Assembly (NCBI GenBank): GCA_947623915.1
Contig: CANQIB010000001.1
Coordinates: 1-64,000 of the forward strand
From: an uncultured Ruminiclostridium sp.
Lineage (GTDB): Bacteria; Bacillota; Clostridia; Oscillospirales; Ruminococcaceae
Direction: 5' to 3'
DNA length: 64,000 bases
The notes under the pieces were generated by a model. That model was not told where the DNA came from and did not search any database. It saw nothing but the letters and a program-made list of their open reading frames with translations. Each line of letters opens with the position of its first letter. The stretch's first letter is position 1. Below are positions 41,884-49,943 of the stretch, in pieces. Made by a program: the position numbers and the translations under genes.

Positions 41884-43590
41884 TTATGTCGGCGAATTAG
41901 GTAACATAAAACAGTAGTATGCGACTTTTTGATTAGTACGCCTAACTTTGATCCGATAGGTGAGTCTGCCGTCACTATCTGTTTTTAATATTTTTTCATT
42001 TTTCAGTTTATTTAGTATACATCTGTAATTATTTATATTATTCTTATTCATCAAATCTTCAAAATAATTTTTAATAATACATATTTTTGTGTAATCCTTC
42101 GTATTTTGCACCATGCCTATGCAATTACTTATCTTGTCATTTTCATCATTTGCGCCTCCGTATTTATACCCATTAGCTTTTACATCATATAATAAGACTT
42201 GTATTAAATTCTCCTCCGGGTTTTCGCGAAGCGCGTTACGGTTAATTAAATTACATGCAAACTTCTTTATTTCGTCGCAATTAAGTCTGAAAAAACCTTG
42301 AAAAATTTCGTTCATATACATTGCCGTCAGGATAACGACCGCGAGCTTTGAAGCCATGCGAACCGTTAAGCGGCTTTCTTTTGACTGCGACGCTAAGGTT
42401 TCTTTTATCATTTTATACTTTTTTTCGATTTCACTATACTGCTTCTTTACCAGTTGCTCTAAAAAAATACTACCTGCCATACCGTAATTATTAAGAACGG
42501 CGTTTTTTATCTTTTCACTGTTATCAGCACTCAAAGTATATTTTTCGTTAAGCTCGAACACCCTTGCCTCAAGTCCCTCAGGGGAATGCTCCGTTAAGAT
42601 GTCAAACTCCGCTGTAGAAAGTATGATATTAGAATACTTCTTTACTTCCTTTAACGTTGAGTCGCCATTAAGCTTTCTTCGAGATGACCCTGAGCAAAAT
42701 GTATACATTAGCTTGGTAAAATCTTTACTGTCCGCCATAGCGACTTCGTCTATGCAGGCTGTTAATCCATTGGCGTTGGCAAGAGTTTCTTCCAGCGATA
42801 GCCTTGTCGCGTTGTATGAAAGCATAGTGCCCTCGTTAATTACCGGCGAACCCCATACGCTCGACGCAAGCATAGCCGCTGTAGTCTTTCCTGTTGACGA
42901 CGCACCCGATAGGCTGAAAAGTATCGAGCCTAATTGGTAAGCATCGTCCAATAACGCAAGCAACGGGCTTGCAAATCCTAATGCCAGCACCCATTCCATG
43001 GGTGTATTGCCTATCACCTCGTTTTTTACCATTCCTACCCAGTTTTTGAATTCACCTTTACTTTTAATGTTAAAAGAGCCTTCATAACAACAATCATCTA
43101 ACACTTTCTCAGCAGTATAAACCTTATTGCCTCTAAAGCATAATTGACCGTTTATGTTATTCCAGCCAAGCTTGCTGTATACCTTCTGATTGGCGGCATG
43201 TGCCTCTGAAAACATCAGGTAATTCGATAGCAATTCAGCGTTTTTTTCCTCAAATCGCACACCAAATGTTAATAATAAACTTATTTTTTGCTTTGATAAC
43301 ACAGCACTGCTTACTGTTTCACTTACATATTCTGTTCCATTGAATATTCTTAGCTTGAAGGTCACTTCGTTACTATCCATATTTATTTTCCTTTTTTCAA
43401 CTGTGACATAAGTTGAAATTAACAACAGATAGTATCTGCTATTGTTTTTGACAACCTTAAACACGTTTTTGTCATAGTTTGAGAAGTAAGGATATGATGA
43501 GTGAGCTTTTAGCTTTTTAACGTAATCCTCGGTGATTTTTTTGCGTCCGGACAAATCGCAGTCCATTCTTAAGTCGAAAAGTTCGTACAT
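41884..43590 (-). CDS. DUF927 helicase-like ATPase of the island
   Basis: This 568-residue protein has a DUF927 P-loop domain: Walker A GASSTGKTTAAMLA, acidic LTACIDEVAMAD, and sensor NIILSTAEFDILTE. The N-terminal ~200 residues form the usual DUF927 front domain (VYSKLGWNNINGQLCF). The C-terminal ~170 residues look like a winged-helix tail. DUF927 proteins occur on mobile elements and act like superfamily III helicases in replication. It has its own regulated promoter and a ~340-nt leader, and lies 15 bp from the 54-aa ORF. Confidence 0.88.
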   Translation of the reverse strand: MYELFDLRMDCDLSGRKKITEDYVKKLKAHSSYPYFSNYDKNVFKVVKNNSRYYLLLISTYVTVEKRKINMDSNEVTFKLRIFNGTEYVSETVSSAVLSKQKISLLLTFGVRFEEKNAELLSNYLMFSEAHAANQKVYSKLGWNNINGQLCFRGNKVYTAEKVLDDCCYEGSFNIKSKGEFKNWVGMVKNEVIGNTPMEWVLALGFASPLLALLDDAYQLGSILFSLSGASSTGKTTAAMLASSVWGSPVINEGTMLSYNATRLSLEETLANANGLTACIDEVAMADSKDFTKLMYTFCSGSSRRKLNGDSTLKEVKKYSNIILSTAEFDILTEHSPEGLEARVFELNEKYTLSADNSEKIKNAVLNNYGMAGSIFLEQLVKKQYSEIEKKYKMIKETLASQSKESRLTVRMASKLAVVILTAMYMNEIFQGFFRLNCDEIKKFACNLINRNALRENPEENLIQVLLYDVKANGYKYGGANDENDKISNCIGMVQNTKDYTKICIIKNYFEDLMNKNNINNYRCILNKLKNEKILKTDSDGRLTYRIKVRRTNQKVAYYCFMLPNSPT

Positions 43591-43939
43591 CGTTTCACCT
43601 CCTTGCTGTAAATATTTACAAGCTGAGCGGAGAAATTAAAAAGACGCTGACATCAAACCAAAAAACTGTCATTAGACTTTACAACATTCATATAATTACT
43701 TATTTGTGTTTAACTTACATTTAATATTACATTTAATAGTTACTTATTATCACAAAATTCTTAACAATGAATATATCTAATAAAGTTATCTTGGTTTGGG
43801 TCAACGCCCTAAATTTCACATTATCATAATACGGCTTTTATAAACCGTTAATCAACCATAAATCTATTATTGTTCTCCAAGCAGACCGTTCCTCCTTCTG
43901 ATAAATAACGGTAAATATTTGCTTTTCGCTTGTGTAATT
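43591..43939. other. AT-rich leader/possible origin region of the island
   Basis: There is no gene here. The stretch is AT-rich and has two head-to-tail 12-mers TTACATTTAATA (43715-43738). Placed directly upstream of a helicase-like gene, it could hold an iteron-type replication start, but two short repeats are weak evidence. Confidence 0.4.
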
Positions 43940-43968
43940 ACTATACAGCTTTTTTGCAAAAAAGTCAA
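43940..43968 (-). promoter_or_regulatory. Promoter of the DUF927 gene with palindrome in the spacer
   Basis: On the minus strand TTGACT (43963-43968) and TATAGT (43940-43945) have a 17-bp spacer. The perfect 16-bp palindrome CTTTTTTGCAAAAAAG (43949-43964) fills it, a likely operator for repression of island replication/excision genes. Confidence 0.65.
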
Positions 43969-44108
43969 TACAAAAAAAATATTTTGTGCGAATTGACGAT
44001 ACGAAATTTTTTGCACCTCGTTCGGCTCCTAAGGACTTACCCTTGCCTTGGGTCGCTTTTTTGGGCGTTTGTTAAATATGCACAAAAGGAACCCCGTTTC
44101 CCCGTTGT

Positions 44109-44152
44109 CCCGAAGTATACATATACAAAACCTCATATACATATACTTCGGG
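44109..44152. terminator. Hairpin after the DUF1643 gene
   Basis: Arms CCCGAAGTATA (44109-44119) and TATACTTCGGG (44142-44152) lie 11 bases past the DUF1643 stop. There is no T tract, so termination strength is uncertain. Confidence 0.45.
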
Positions 44153-44162
44153 TATGTTCGGG

Positions 44163-44663
44163 TCACTTTATTGTAATAGCTTTTATATCCCATTCATGCG
44201 CCATAGGTGACAGCGGGTGAGAAAAAGGCAAGCCCTTACTGTCCATTATTGTATAAAGCTTTTCTTTGAACGGCTTTAACAGTTCAAGCAGCTTTTCTTT
44301 ATCCTCGACATAGCTTGTACTTCTGCCGTATGCTATAATTATTTTATCCGCCTGTTCACACTCGGTCATTATTATGGAGTAATTCAGCTTATCGCTCTTT
44401 GGCAGATTGCCGTTTATGGTAGGAAACAGGTTAAGTATTGTCACCGAGCCAAAACCGTTTTTTACAGCTCCGTTCCTTACAAGCATAGTTGTCTGGTCGA
44501 GCAGACAGGAATCGGCAGTAGACGGGAAAGTCATAATTATCGCAAGATGTTCCTTGCTTTTATCCCACAGCATATTCAGCTTATACCTATTACTCTTATC
44601 CTTTGAGAAAACAGCGTTGGTGCTGAATACGCTGTTTTCTTCCGTTAAATTCTGATTAGCCAT
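44163..44663 (-). CDS. DUF1643 family protein
   Basis: This 166-residue cytoplasmic protein matches DUF1643: YKLNMLWDKSKEHLAIIMTFPSTADSCLLDQTT, VTILNLFPTINGNLP, and the C-terminal KGLPFSHPLSPM. The family is frequent on phages and mobile elements; its function is unknown. It overlaps the preceding gene by 8 bp and is the last gene of the island's long minus-strand operon. Confidence 0.88.
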   Translation of the reverse strand: MANQNLTEENSVFSTNAVFSKDKSNRYKLNMLWDKSKEHLAIIMTFPSTADSCLLDQTTMLVRNGAVKNGFGSVTILNLFPTINGNLPKSDKLNYSIIMTECEQADKIIIAYGRSTSYVEDKEKLLELLKPFKEKLYTIMDSKGLPFSHPLSPMAHEWDIKAITIK

Positions 44664-45006
44664 TTTTTGCTCCTTTTAGCCATTCGTTATAAAGCTCACT
44701 TTTGGAAATAATATTGATGGCATAGTCATTGTCAACCGTGACACATATAATACTATAATCATCAAACGAGGTCGCCCATTCGATACAGTCAATAGTTATC
44801 GGAAAGGCAAGTCCGAAAGCTTTATAGTCGTCAAATTCCTTTAATTCCTCAACAAAAAATATTGCCCCGATCGCAGATATTGAGCGATCGGGGCAATATA
44901 AGCCGTATTCCTTGAGCAGATAATTGAGCAGTTGCGAAACATACTCGTTTACCTTTGGAACATCCTGCAAAAGGTCAAGGTCTGAGTGTTTTGTTATCCT
45001 TATCAT
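44656..45006 (-). CDS. Hypothetical island protein (116 aa)
   Basis: This is a soluble acidic protein beginning MIRITKHSDLDLLQDVPKVNEYV. No recognised domain. The ATG at 45006 overlaps the stop of the tiny membrane ORF upstream (ATGA); a longer frame from 45036 lacks support. It overlaps DUF1643 by 8 bp, so the two are probably functionally linked. Confidence 0.72.
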   Translation of the reverse strand: MIRITKHSDLDLLQDVPKVNEYVSQLLNYLLKEYGLYCPDRSISAIGAIFFVEELKEFDDYKAFGLAFPITIDCIEWATSFDDYSIICVTVDNDYAINIISKSELYNEWLKGAKNG

Positions 45007-45122
45007 TTTCTTTTTCTCACCTTTGACCCTGCACACAGTAAAGTTACCGAAGCAGCTGCACCGCTTAAAATCATTTCAATAGCGGTCTTTGCGGCAAGCC
45101 CTGCAAATAAAGCCATAAACAT
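45003..45122 (-). CDS. Tiny membrane protein (39 aa)
   Basis: It begins MFMALFAGLAAKTAIEMILS, has one hydrophobic helix, and ends with the basic tail SKVRKRK. GAAAGGAGGG at 6 bases before the ATG and the ATGA overlap with the next gene make it convincing. Size and shape resemble type I toxin or phage-type small membrane proteins, but that is resemblance only. Confidence 0.65.
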   Translation of the reverse strand: MFMALFAGLAAKTAIEMILSGAAASVTLLCAGSKVRKRK

Positions 45123-45136
45123 TATAATCCCTCCTT

Positions 45137-45217
45137 TCATCTATCGATTATTCTTTCGGCTACAACTATTGCAGCAGTAGTTACGGTAAATCCCAGTAAA
45201 AACCATAACGCTTCCAT
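45137..45217 (-). CDS. Tiny membrane protein (26 aa)
   Basis: It begins MEALWFLLGFTVTTAAIVVA and ends ERIIDR, a single hydrophobic helix. The ribosome site AAAGGAGATG is strong. The stop overlaps the ribosome site region of the next tiny ORF (14-bp gap). Confidence 0.6.
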   Translation of the reverse strand: MEALWFLLGFTVTTAAIVVAERIIDR

Positions 45218-45246
45218 TTTTACATCTCCTTTCGTTTTTATATAAA

Positions 45247-45275
45247 TATCCCCTCAGCTTTTGACCGAGGGGATA
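45247..45275 (-). terminator. Hairpin between tiny ORFs
   Basis: TATCCCCTC / GAGGGGATA arms (45247-45255, 45267-45275) lie in a 65-bp gap in the island operon. It may attenuate rather than end transcription, as there is only a short AT tract after it. Confidence 0.45.
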
Positions 45276-45282
45276 GCATAAT

Positions 45283-45435
45283 TTATTGCTGTTTTATCAT
45301 TACGTGCTTACCTGTAGGTGTAGCGGGACATTTGCCGAGCCCGACTGTAGGCGTCGGCGGGTTTGCCATGCTTGTTACCTTTTTGACCTGCTTACCGCAA
45401 TGCAGACACACCCAAATATGAGTATATGAGGGCAT
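45283..45435 (-). CDS. Small Cys-containing protein (50 aa)
   Basis: It begins MPSYTHIWVCLHCGKQVKKV. A CxxC pair and a later lone Cys (GKCPATPTGKH) suggest a zinc-knuckle-like peptide. The ribosome site AAAGGAGG is strong. No family recognised. Confidence 0.6.
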   Translation of the reverse strand: MPSYTHIWVCLHCGKQVKKVTSMANPPTPTVGLGKCPATPTGKHVMIKQQ

Positions 45436-45450
45436 AATTTTTCCTCCTTT

Positions 45451-45705
45451 CTACTTCTTTTGTCTTGCTTTTTCATTGGCAATACATTCCTTTAATTCGA
45501 GCTGCTTTTCCCTTCTTATTTCTTTAAGACGTTCACGCTGCTCAGGTGTACACTTGCTCATATTGTCGTCGCACGCACGTATGGCGTTTTGCGTGTTGAA
45601 CTTTTTGACCTTTTCGGTTATATCCTGACCGGCTTCTGTTTCTGTAAGAGCTATCGCAGCGACTCCGAACAACGCCAAACCTAACAATTCTCCGAATACG
45701 CCCAT
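45451..45705 (-). CDS. Small membrane protein with charged tail (84 aa)
   Basis: The N-terminal hydrophobic segment MGVFGELLGLALFGVAAIAL is followed by a highly charged helix (CTPEQRERLKEIRREKQLEL). The ATG at 45705 follows AAGGAGG; the longer frame from 45759 overlaps the upstream gene and is rejected. Unknown function; part of the island operon. Confidence 0.7.
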   Translation of the reverse strand: MGVFGELLGLALFGVAAIALTETEAGQDITEKVKKFNTQNAIRACDDNMSKCTPEQRERLKEIRREKQLELKECIANEKARQKK

Positions 45706-45721
45706 TTTTCCTGCCTCCTTA

Positions 45722-46528
45722 TTACATCTTATCCAAAAATTCCTGCTTTTTAGCGGCAAATTCTTCCTCGGTAAGTACGCCCGCCTCTTTCATTTCGTGA
45801 AGCTCCTTTATCTGCTTCATTATCTCCTGAGGATCGCCTTTTTGTACGGCTTTTTTGGGAGCTTCACCCGACGAGCCGCCCGAGGAGCCGCCGGATATTT
45901 TATCCTTTATGCCGGACGCAGCACCCGATATACCGCTTACGGCGTTTTGAGTCATTTCTTTGAGCTTTTCGCTGTTAAAGCCTAATTGAGCGCCTTCGCC
46001 GCCCGCCTCGTTATCCGAATTTACCATATCAAAGACCTTGTTGCCTTTAAGATTGAAAAACTGTATTACGGCTACCGCGAGTATAGCTATATAGCAAAGA
46101 AGTATTATCCAGTAGCCTATCTGCGGGGTTATCTCGGAATCGACCTTGACCGACGCGCCGCCGTAATTTCCGCCTACGGAGGCTATCTCAGACGCTATGT
46201 TGCCGGGTACTATTATAAGGCAGATTATACCGACTACGGCAGAGCCCGCCAACACAAATTTTCTGTACTGTTTAAGCTGCGGAAGATACGACGATAATAT
46301 GATGATAACTATACATATATCGAGCAGTATTCCGAACAGTCCGCCGGAAGTCACCATTGAAAAGCCGTCTAAAACCGTATCGCCGCCGCCTGCGCTTGCG
46401 CTGAACCCGCCTGCCGACGCGGTGGCGGTCGCCTTTACCGAGATAAACGGCAGGAACATCGCCACTATCGATATTACAGCCAAAACAGCCGTAAGATTTT
46501 TGAATATAAATTCCTTATTGATTTTCAT
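45722..46528 (-). CDS. Membrane protein with C-terminal SHOCT domain
   Basis: This 268-residue protein has four predicted membrane helices in the first ~170 residues and a Gly/Ser-rich linker. A C-terminal SHOCT domain follows (MKQIKELHEMKEAGVLTEEEFAAKKQEFLDKM, shown by its positions ~235-268). SHOCT motifs are short oligomerisation helices. The same motif ends the protein at 47685-48905, so the two may assemble together. Confidence 0.82.
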   Translation of the reverse strand: MKINKEFIFKNLTAVLAVISIVAMFLPFISVKATATASAGGFSASAGGGDTVLDGFSMVTSGGLFGILLDICIVIIILSSYLPQLKQYRKFVLAGSAVVGIICLIIVPGNIASEIASVGGNYGGASVKVDSEITPQIGYWIILLCYIAILAVAVIQFFNLKGNKVFDMVNSDNEAGGEGAQLGFNSEKLKEMTQNAVSGISGAASGIKDKISGGSSGGSSGEAPKKAVQKGDPQEIMKQIKELHEMKEAGVLTEEEFAAKKQEFLDKM

Positions 46529-46547
46529 TTTGTTTTTCTCCTATATT

Positions 46548-47657
46548 TTATTCGGGCAACCGTATGCTGCAAGTTTCTATTTCGTCTAACGATACCGTTT
46601 CCCCACCGTTAAAGGTCAATTGATAGCCATCGACCTGAGCCGTTATATAATAACTGCCTGTCATTTCATGATATTCACAGCTTATGCTGTCGCCTAACAG
46701 CGCTTGGAGCGAGTCGTACGAGGTGTTTTCAAGCTGAGGGAAGAGATCCTCGACATAAGCGATTATCTCTACCGGCGTACCTGTAGGAGTGACCCTTTCC
46801 TGCGAATAATCACGCGCATAGTTTATCGTAAGGCTCATGTGGTCTTCACGCACATTAAACGAAGCCCAGCCCATAGCGTCATTATCGACATTAGGAACAT
46901 TTCCGTTAAAATATGTGTCGGCGTCCTCTAAGAACAATAATCCGATAATTTCGGGAATATGGACTTCTCCTTGAGCTTGTTCCTGAGAATCGGGCGGCTC
47001 AGTCACAGGCGGCTCGGTAGCGGGCGACTCGGTCGCGGGCGGCTCAGTCACGAGTGCATCGGTTTCGGGAATTGTTACCTCCTGCTGATCGGTAACGGGC
47101 GGCTGTACGTTTATATCGCTTTCGGTCTCGCTTTCGGTTTCGGAATTGATAATATCGTACAGCTCGTCGGATATCTCGGTTTCGCTCTTATATGTACCGT
47201 TGAAAAATCCCGTTCCCTCATCAGCCGATATTACCAGAGTATCAAGCGATAAATACGCTGTGCAAAGGTCGGAATAGGTATCCCCGTAAGCCGAGATAGT
47301 AAGGATGAGCTTGCCGTCCTGCGTTTCAAAGGTGCCGGTCTCGGACTGTGCGGTAACGTTTCCGTCCTTGTCCATTTCCTTATAGACAAGCGTCTTATCG
47401 GTCTTAAAGTCGAGCTGCGCCGTTCCCGCCTCTATCTCCTTATCCCACAAGCCGTAAAGGTTTGCGGGCGTCACGTCGCGCAGTTCTCCCATATCTGCGG
47501 GCGGCTGTACGGCGTTTCCTCCTTTATTTCCGGAGGTCACGACAAAATAGATTATGACCGCCAAAATAACGGCGACAATAATACCGATAATTATCAATGC
47601 ACCCTTATCCGGCTTTTTCGCGGTTTGGGACTGATTAGCGTTTTGTTGTTCTTCCAT
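46548..47657 (-). CDS. Membrane-anchored extracytosolic protein
   Basis: This 369-residue protein has a short cytosolic N-terminus and one transmembrane helix (~25-45). Its first outer domain resembles small lipocalin-like DUF5640-type folds (LYGLWDKEIEAGTAQLDFKTDKTLVYKE...GTFETQDGKLIL). A Thr/Pro/Glu-rich linker (TEPPATESPATEPPVTEPP) leads to a second beta-rich domain. It lies between the two SHOCT genes with gaps of 19 and 27 bp, so the three likely form one cargo module. Confidence 0.75.
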   Translation of the reverse strand: MEEQQNANQSQTAKKPDKGALIIIGIIVAVILAVIIYFVVTSGNKGGNAVQPPADMGELRDVTPANLYGLWDKEIEAGTAQLDFKTDKTLVYKEMDKDGNVTAQSETGTFETQDGKLILTISAYGDTYSDLCTAYLSLDTLVISADEGTGFFNGTYKSETEISDELYDIINSETESETESDINVQPPVTDQQEVTIPETDALVTEPPATESPATEPPVTEPPDSQEQAQGEVHIPEIIGLLFLEDADTYFNGNVPNVDNDAMGWASFNVREDHMSLTINYARDYSQERVTPTGTPVEIIAYVEDLFPQLENTSYDSLQALLGDSISCEYHEMTGSYYITAQVDGYQLTFNGGETVSLDEIETCSIRLPE

Positions 47658-47684
47658 AGTGTTCTCCTTTACTTATAAAAATTT

Positions 47685-48905
47685 TTACAGCTTGCTGAGC
47701 AGGTCTGCTTTTTTAGCGTTAAATTCTTCCTCGGAGATAACTCCCATTTCTTTGAGCTTGTTGAGCTTTTCAAGCTGTTCGAGCGGGTCGGGCGCTGTCG
47801 AGGCTGCCGCCTGCTGCACTACCACCTGAGGCTTTTTAGCCTCTTCTTTAATGCTTCTTCTGCAATCTCTGTATACCTTTATTACCTTTTCAGCCTCGTA
47901 AGTAAATAAGGTTTGCAGCTTTTCCTTAGCTCCCGCTACCGATATTTCGAGATCACAAAACGAGAATGCCGCGGTAAGCGCAAGGTCGATAAGTCCGTTT
48001 GTTTCCTGTAAGGTAGCCATCGAGGTAACGTCCTCGTAATAAAATTGCTTTACGTTTTTGGTAAGACCGAACGCCTCGCGGTCAAGTACCACCATCTGCT
48101 TGTCCGAGCATACCACAAAGTCCTTTGCGGAAAGCGAGTCGCCGCCCCATGCGAAATACAGCAGCAATTCGTCCTCGTATACATACTGTCTGACGGTCTT
48201 GAGTATATTTTCGCCGATCTTTTTCTTGATAAGCGCGTCTATCTGCTCGTTAGTGATAGTAAAGTCTTTCTCGGCTATTCTTCTCACATATTCGTCGAAT
48301 GCGTCAACGTCTAACGCGAACGCTTTAGCTTCTCTGAACACCTCTACGCCGTTTACACGGAAAATAAAATTTTCACCCTCGGCGGAGTATGACAGGCTCG
48401 CTATCTTGTTGATATCGATAACGCCGCAGGAATTAAACAGCACGTCCCCTTCAAGCGTCTTTACAAAATAAAGCGCCTTAGTGGAGAGTATCACCCTCTG
48501 ACTGTTTTTGCCAAGCAGCATAAATACCGGCTTTTCGGACGCGGCGTCATATTGAGGAAGAGATTTGCCCGCCTGCTTTTCTATTTTCTTGTCGTTAGGG
48601 TGGAAAGTGAGATAGCTTGCGCTTACGCTGTGAGCGGGGAGATACAGCTTATCGTAAAACTCCTCGGTAAAGCTCAGCAGCGTATTAGAGTCCATGTCAA
48701 ACAGATTTCCGCTCGCCGCGTTTATCTGCTCGGTAAGTCCGGCGACGATATTGTCTATCTCGCCCTGCTTTTGCGCTTTGACAAGCTCGCGTTCCGCTTT
48801 GTTTGCCGCCATTTTCTCCTTTTGCTCATTCATAGCCGTTTTGGCTGACTGAGCAACGGTAGAAGCGCTTTCCTTTGCTTTCTTTAGAAAGTCGTTGAAT
48901 GCCAT
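47685..48905 (-). CDS. PH-like/SHOCT domain protein
   Basis: This is a 406-residue soluble protein. A helical basic N-terminus (KAKESASTVAQSAKTAMNEQKEKM) is followed by two bacterial PH-like regions (VILSTKALYFVKTLEGDVLFNSCGVIDINKIASL; FVVCSDKQMVVLDREAFGLTKNVKQF). A C-terminal SHOCT motif follows (LEKLNKLKEMGVISEEEF). The ATG at 48905 has GGAGG. PH-like plus SHOCT proteins often act near membranes. Function unknown; top of the island cargo operon. Confidence 0.8.
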   Translation of the reverse strand: MAFNDFLKKAKESASTVAQSAKTAMNEQKEKMAANKAERELVKAQKQGEIDNIVAGLTEQINAASGNLFDMDSNTLLSFTEEFYDKLYLPAHSVSASYLTFHPNDKKIEKQAGKSLPQYDAASEKPVFMLLGKNSQRVILSTKALYFVKTLEGDVLFNSCGVIDINKIASLSYSAEGENFIFRVNGVEVFREAKAFALDVDAFDEYVRRIAEKDFTITNEQIDALIKKKIGENILKTVRQYVYEDELLLYFAWGGDSLSAKDFVVCSDKQMVVLDREAFGLTKNVKQFYYEDVTSMATLQETNGLIDLALTAAFSFCDLEISVAGAKEKLQTLFTYEAEKVIKVYRDCRRSIKEEAKKPQVVVQQAAASTAPDPLEQLEKLNKLKEMGVISEEEFNAKKADLLSKL

Positions 48906-48929
48906 TTTGTGTTCCTCCATTTCACATTT

Positions 48930-49196
48930 TTAACTGTCTATGTTTTTCTTCAACAGTTTTCGTATCGTTCTTTCCGAATAGGAATATTTTACGGCTATTT
49001 TATTGATAGACTCACTCGTGCCGTCGTAGCTTTTGATAGCCTCCTGTAAAACAAATTCCTTGGAAAAAAGTCTGGTCGGGAAATTTATCTGACTTCCCTT
49101 ATAATGCTCATACAGCTTTATTACGTTATCCATGCCGATAAGCTCGTTCATTGTCTCATATACACCGTTAAGCATAGGAATATTATGTCTGTCCAT
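48930..49196 (-). CDS. Mor-like transcriptional regulator
   Basis: This 88-residue protein resembles the Mu middle operon regulator family: MNELIGMDNVIKLYEHYKGSQINFP, then the helix-turn-helix SINKIAVKYSYSERTIRKLLKK. The ATG at 49196 is supported by AAAAGAGAA; the longer frame to 49328 runs through a terminator. It is 24 bp upstream of the cargo operon and probably controls it. Confidence 0.78.
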   Translation of the reverse strand: MDRHNIPMLNGVYETMNELIGMDNVIKLYEHYKGSQINFPTRLFSKEFVLQEAIKSYDGTSESINKIAVKYSYSERTIRKLLKKNIDS

Positions 49197-49341
49197 AGCG
49201 GTTCTCTTTTCTCGTATTTTATTATAATTGTAACTCTGTTTGAAAATTTTTTCATCTGCTTTTTTCCACGCAAATTTCCAAAGGCTTACTAAAGACGATT
49301 TCCAAAAAGTCGTTTGTGAATGCTGCAATTACAACAAAAAA

Positions 49342-49370
49342 GTCTGCGGGGATGACCGCAGACCTTTTTT
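49342..49370. terminator. Bidirectional terminator at the island right end
   Basis: GTCTGCGG / CCGCAGAC arms with loop GGATGA are flanked by A6 and T6. Confidence 0.85.
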
Positions 49371-49496
49371 AAACAAGCAGCAAAGCAAACGACTTTTAAA
49401 TACCGTAATTGTTTTGTATTTATAAACGCCATTACAAAAGGCTGATTTTTACAGCCCGATAAATTATATTTCGATGTGGAGCTCACTCCTTATCAT

Positions 49497-49508
49497 TCGG
49501 CTCCACCA
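49497..49508 (+). repeat. attR: copy of the ssrA 3' end
   Basis: TCGGCTCCACCA is identical to the last 12 bases of ssrA at 39801-39812. The 100-bp tandem array begins at the next base. Confidence 0.85.
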
Positions 49509-49847
49509 GCGGCAGGCTGCCGCTCCCAATTATCGCGGAGCGTGCAGCAATACGCCGAGCTTAATACCCCGATGGCGGGGTCAGGCTATGAAATCGAACG
49601 CTCTATCTGCGGCAGGCTGCCGCTCCCAAATATCGCGGAGCGTGCAGCAATACGCCGAGCTTAATACCCCGATGGCGGGGTAAGGCTTTGAAATCGAACG
49701 CTCTATCTGCGGCAGGCTGCCGCTCCCAATTATCGCGGAGCGTGCAGCAATACGCCGAGCTTAATACCCCGATGGCGGGGTCAGGCTATGAAATCGAACG
49801 CTCTATCTGCGGCAGGCTGCCGCTCCCAATTATCGCGGAGCGTGCAG
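49509..49847 (+). repeat. 100-bp tandem repeat array (3.4 units)
   Basis: Units start at 49509, 49609 and 49709, with a 39-bp partial at 49809. They differ at only a few positions. Each unit has a GCGGCA-GGC-TGCCGC hairpin, CGCTCC/GGAGCG arms, a GCGT/ACGC pair and a CCCCGATGGCGGGG hairpin. It is too regular and hairpin-rich to be coding, and unlike CRISPR in having no distinct spacers. In the uninterrupted chromosome it would directly follow ssrA. Confidence 0.9.
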
Positions 49848-49943
49848 CTTGATTTACGTTAAAAAGCTCATGATCGAGTCAAAATGTTTTTTGATCGGCA
49901 GATACCATAAGCTGATATATCAAAAAGAAAAGGGGAAATGAAT

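Larger units (their letters stand above)
39801..49508. mobile_element. 9.7 kb integrative island at the ssrA 3' end
   Basis: The segment between direct repeats TCGGCTCCACCA (39801-39812 and 49497-49508) carries a serine recombinase at one end. It also carries a DUF927 helicase-like gene, DUF1643, tiny membrane ORFs, SHOCT proteins and a Mor-like regulator, nearly all on the minus strand. ssrA is intact because the element restores its 3' end. No conjugation or capsid genes are seen, so it is a small integrative (perhaps mobilisable or satellite-like) element. Confidence 0.85.

Noticed and set aside
43930-44220. 96-codon plus-strand frame in the island
   Set aside because: It runs through the DUF927 promoter and a hairpin, and has no ribosome site.
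49509-49847. Possible CRISPR array
   Set aside because: Units are 100 bp and nearly identical throughout, with no variable spacers and no cas genes.
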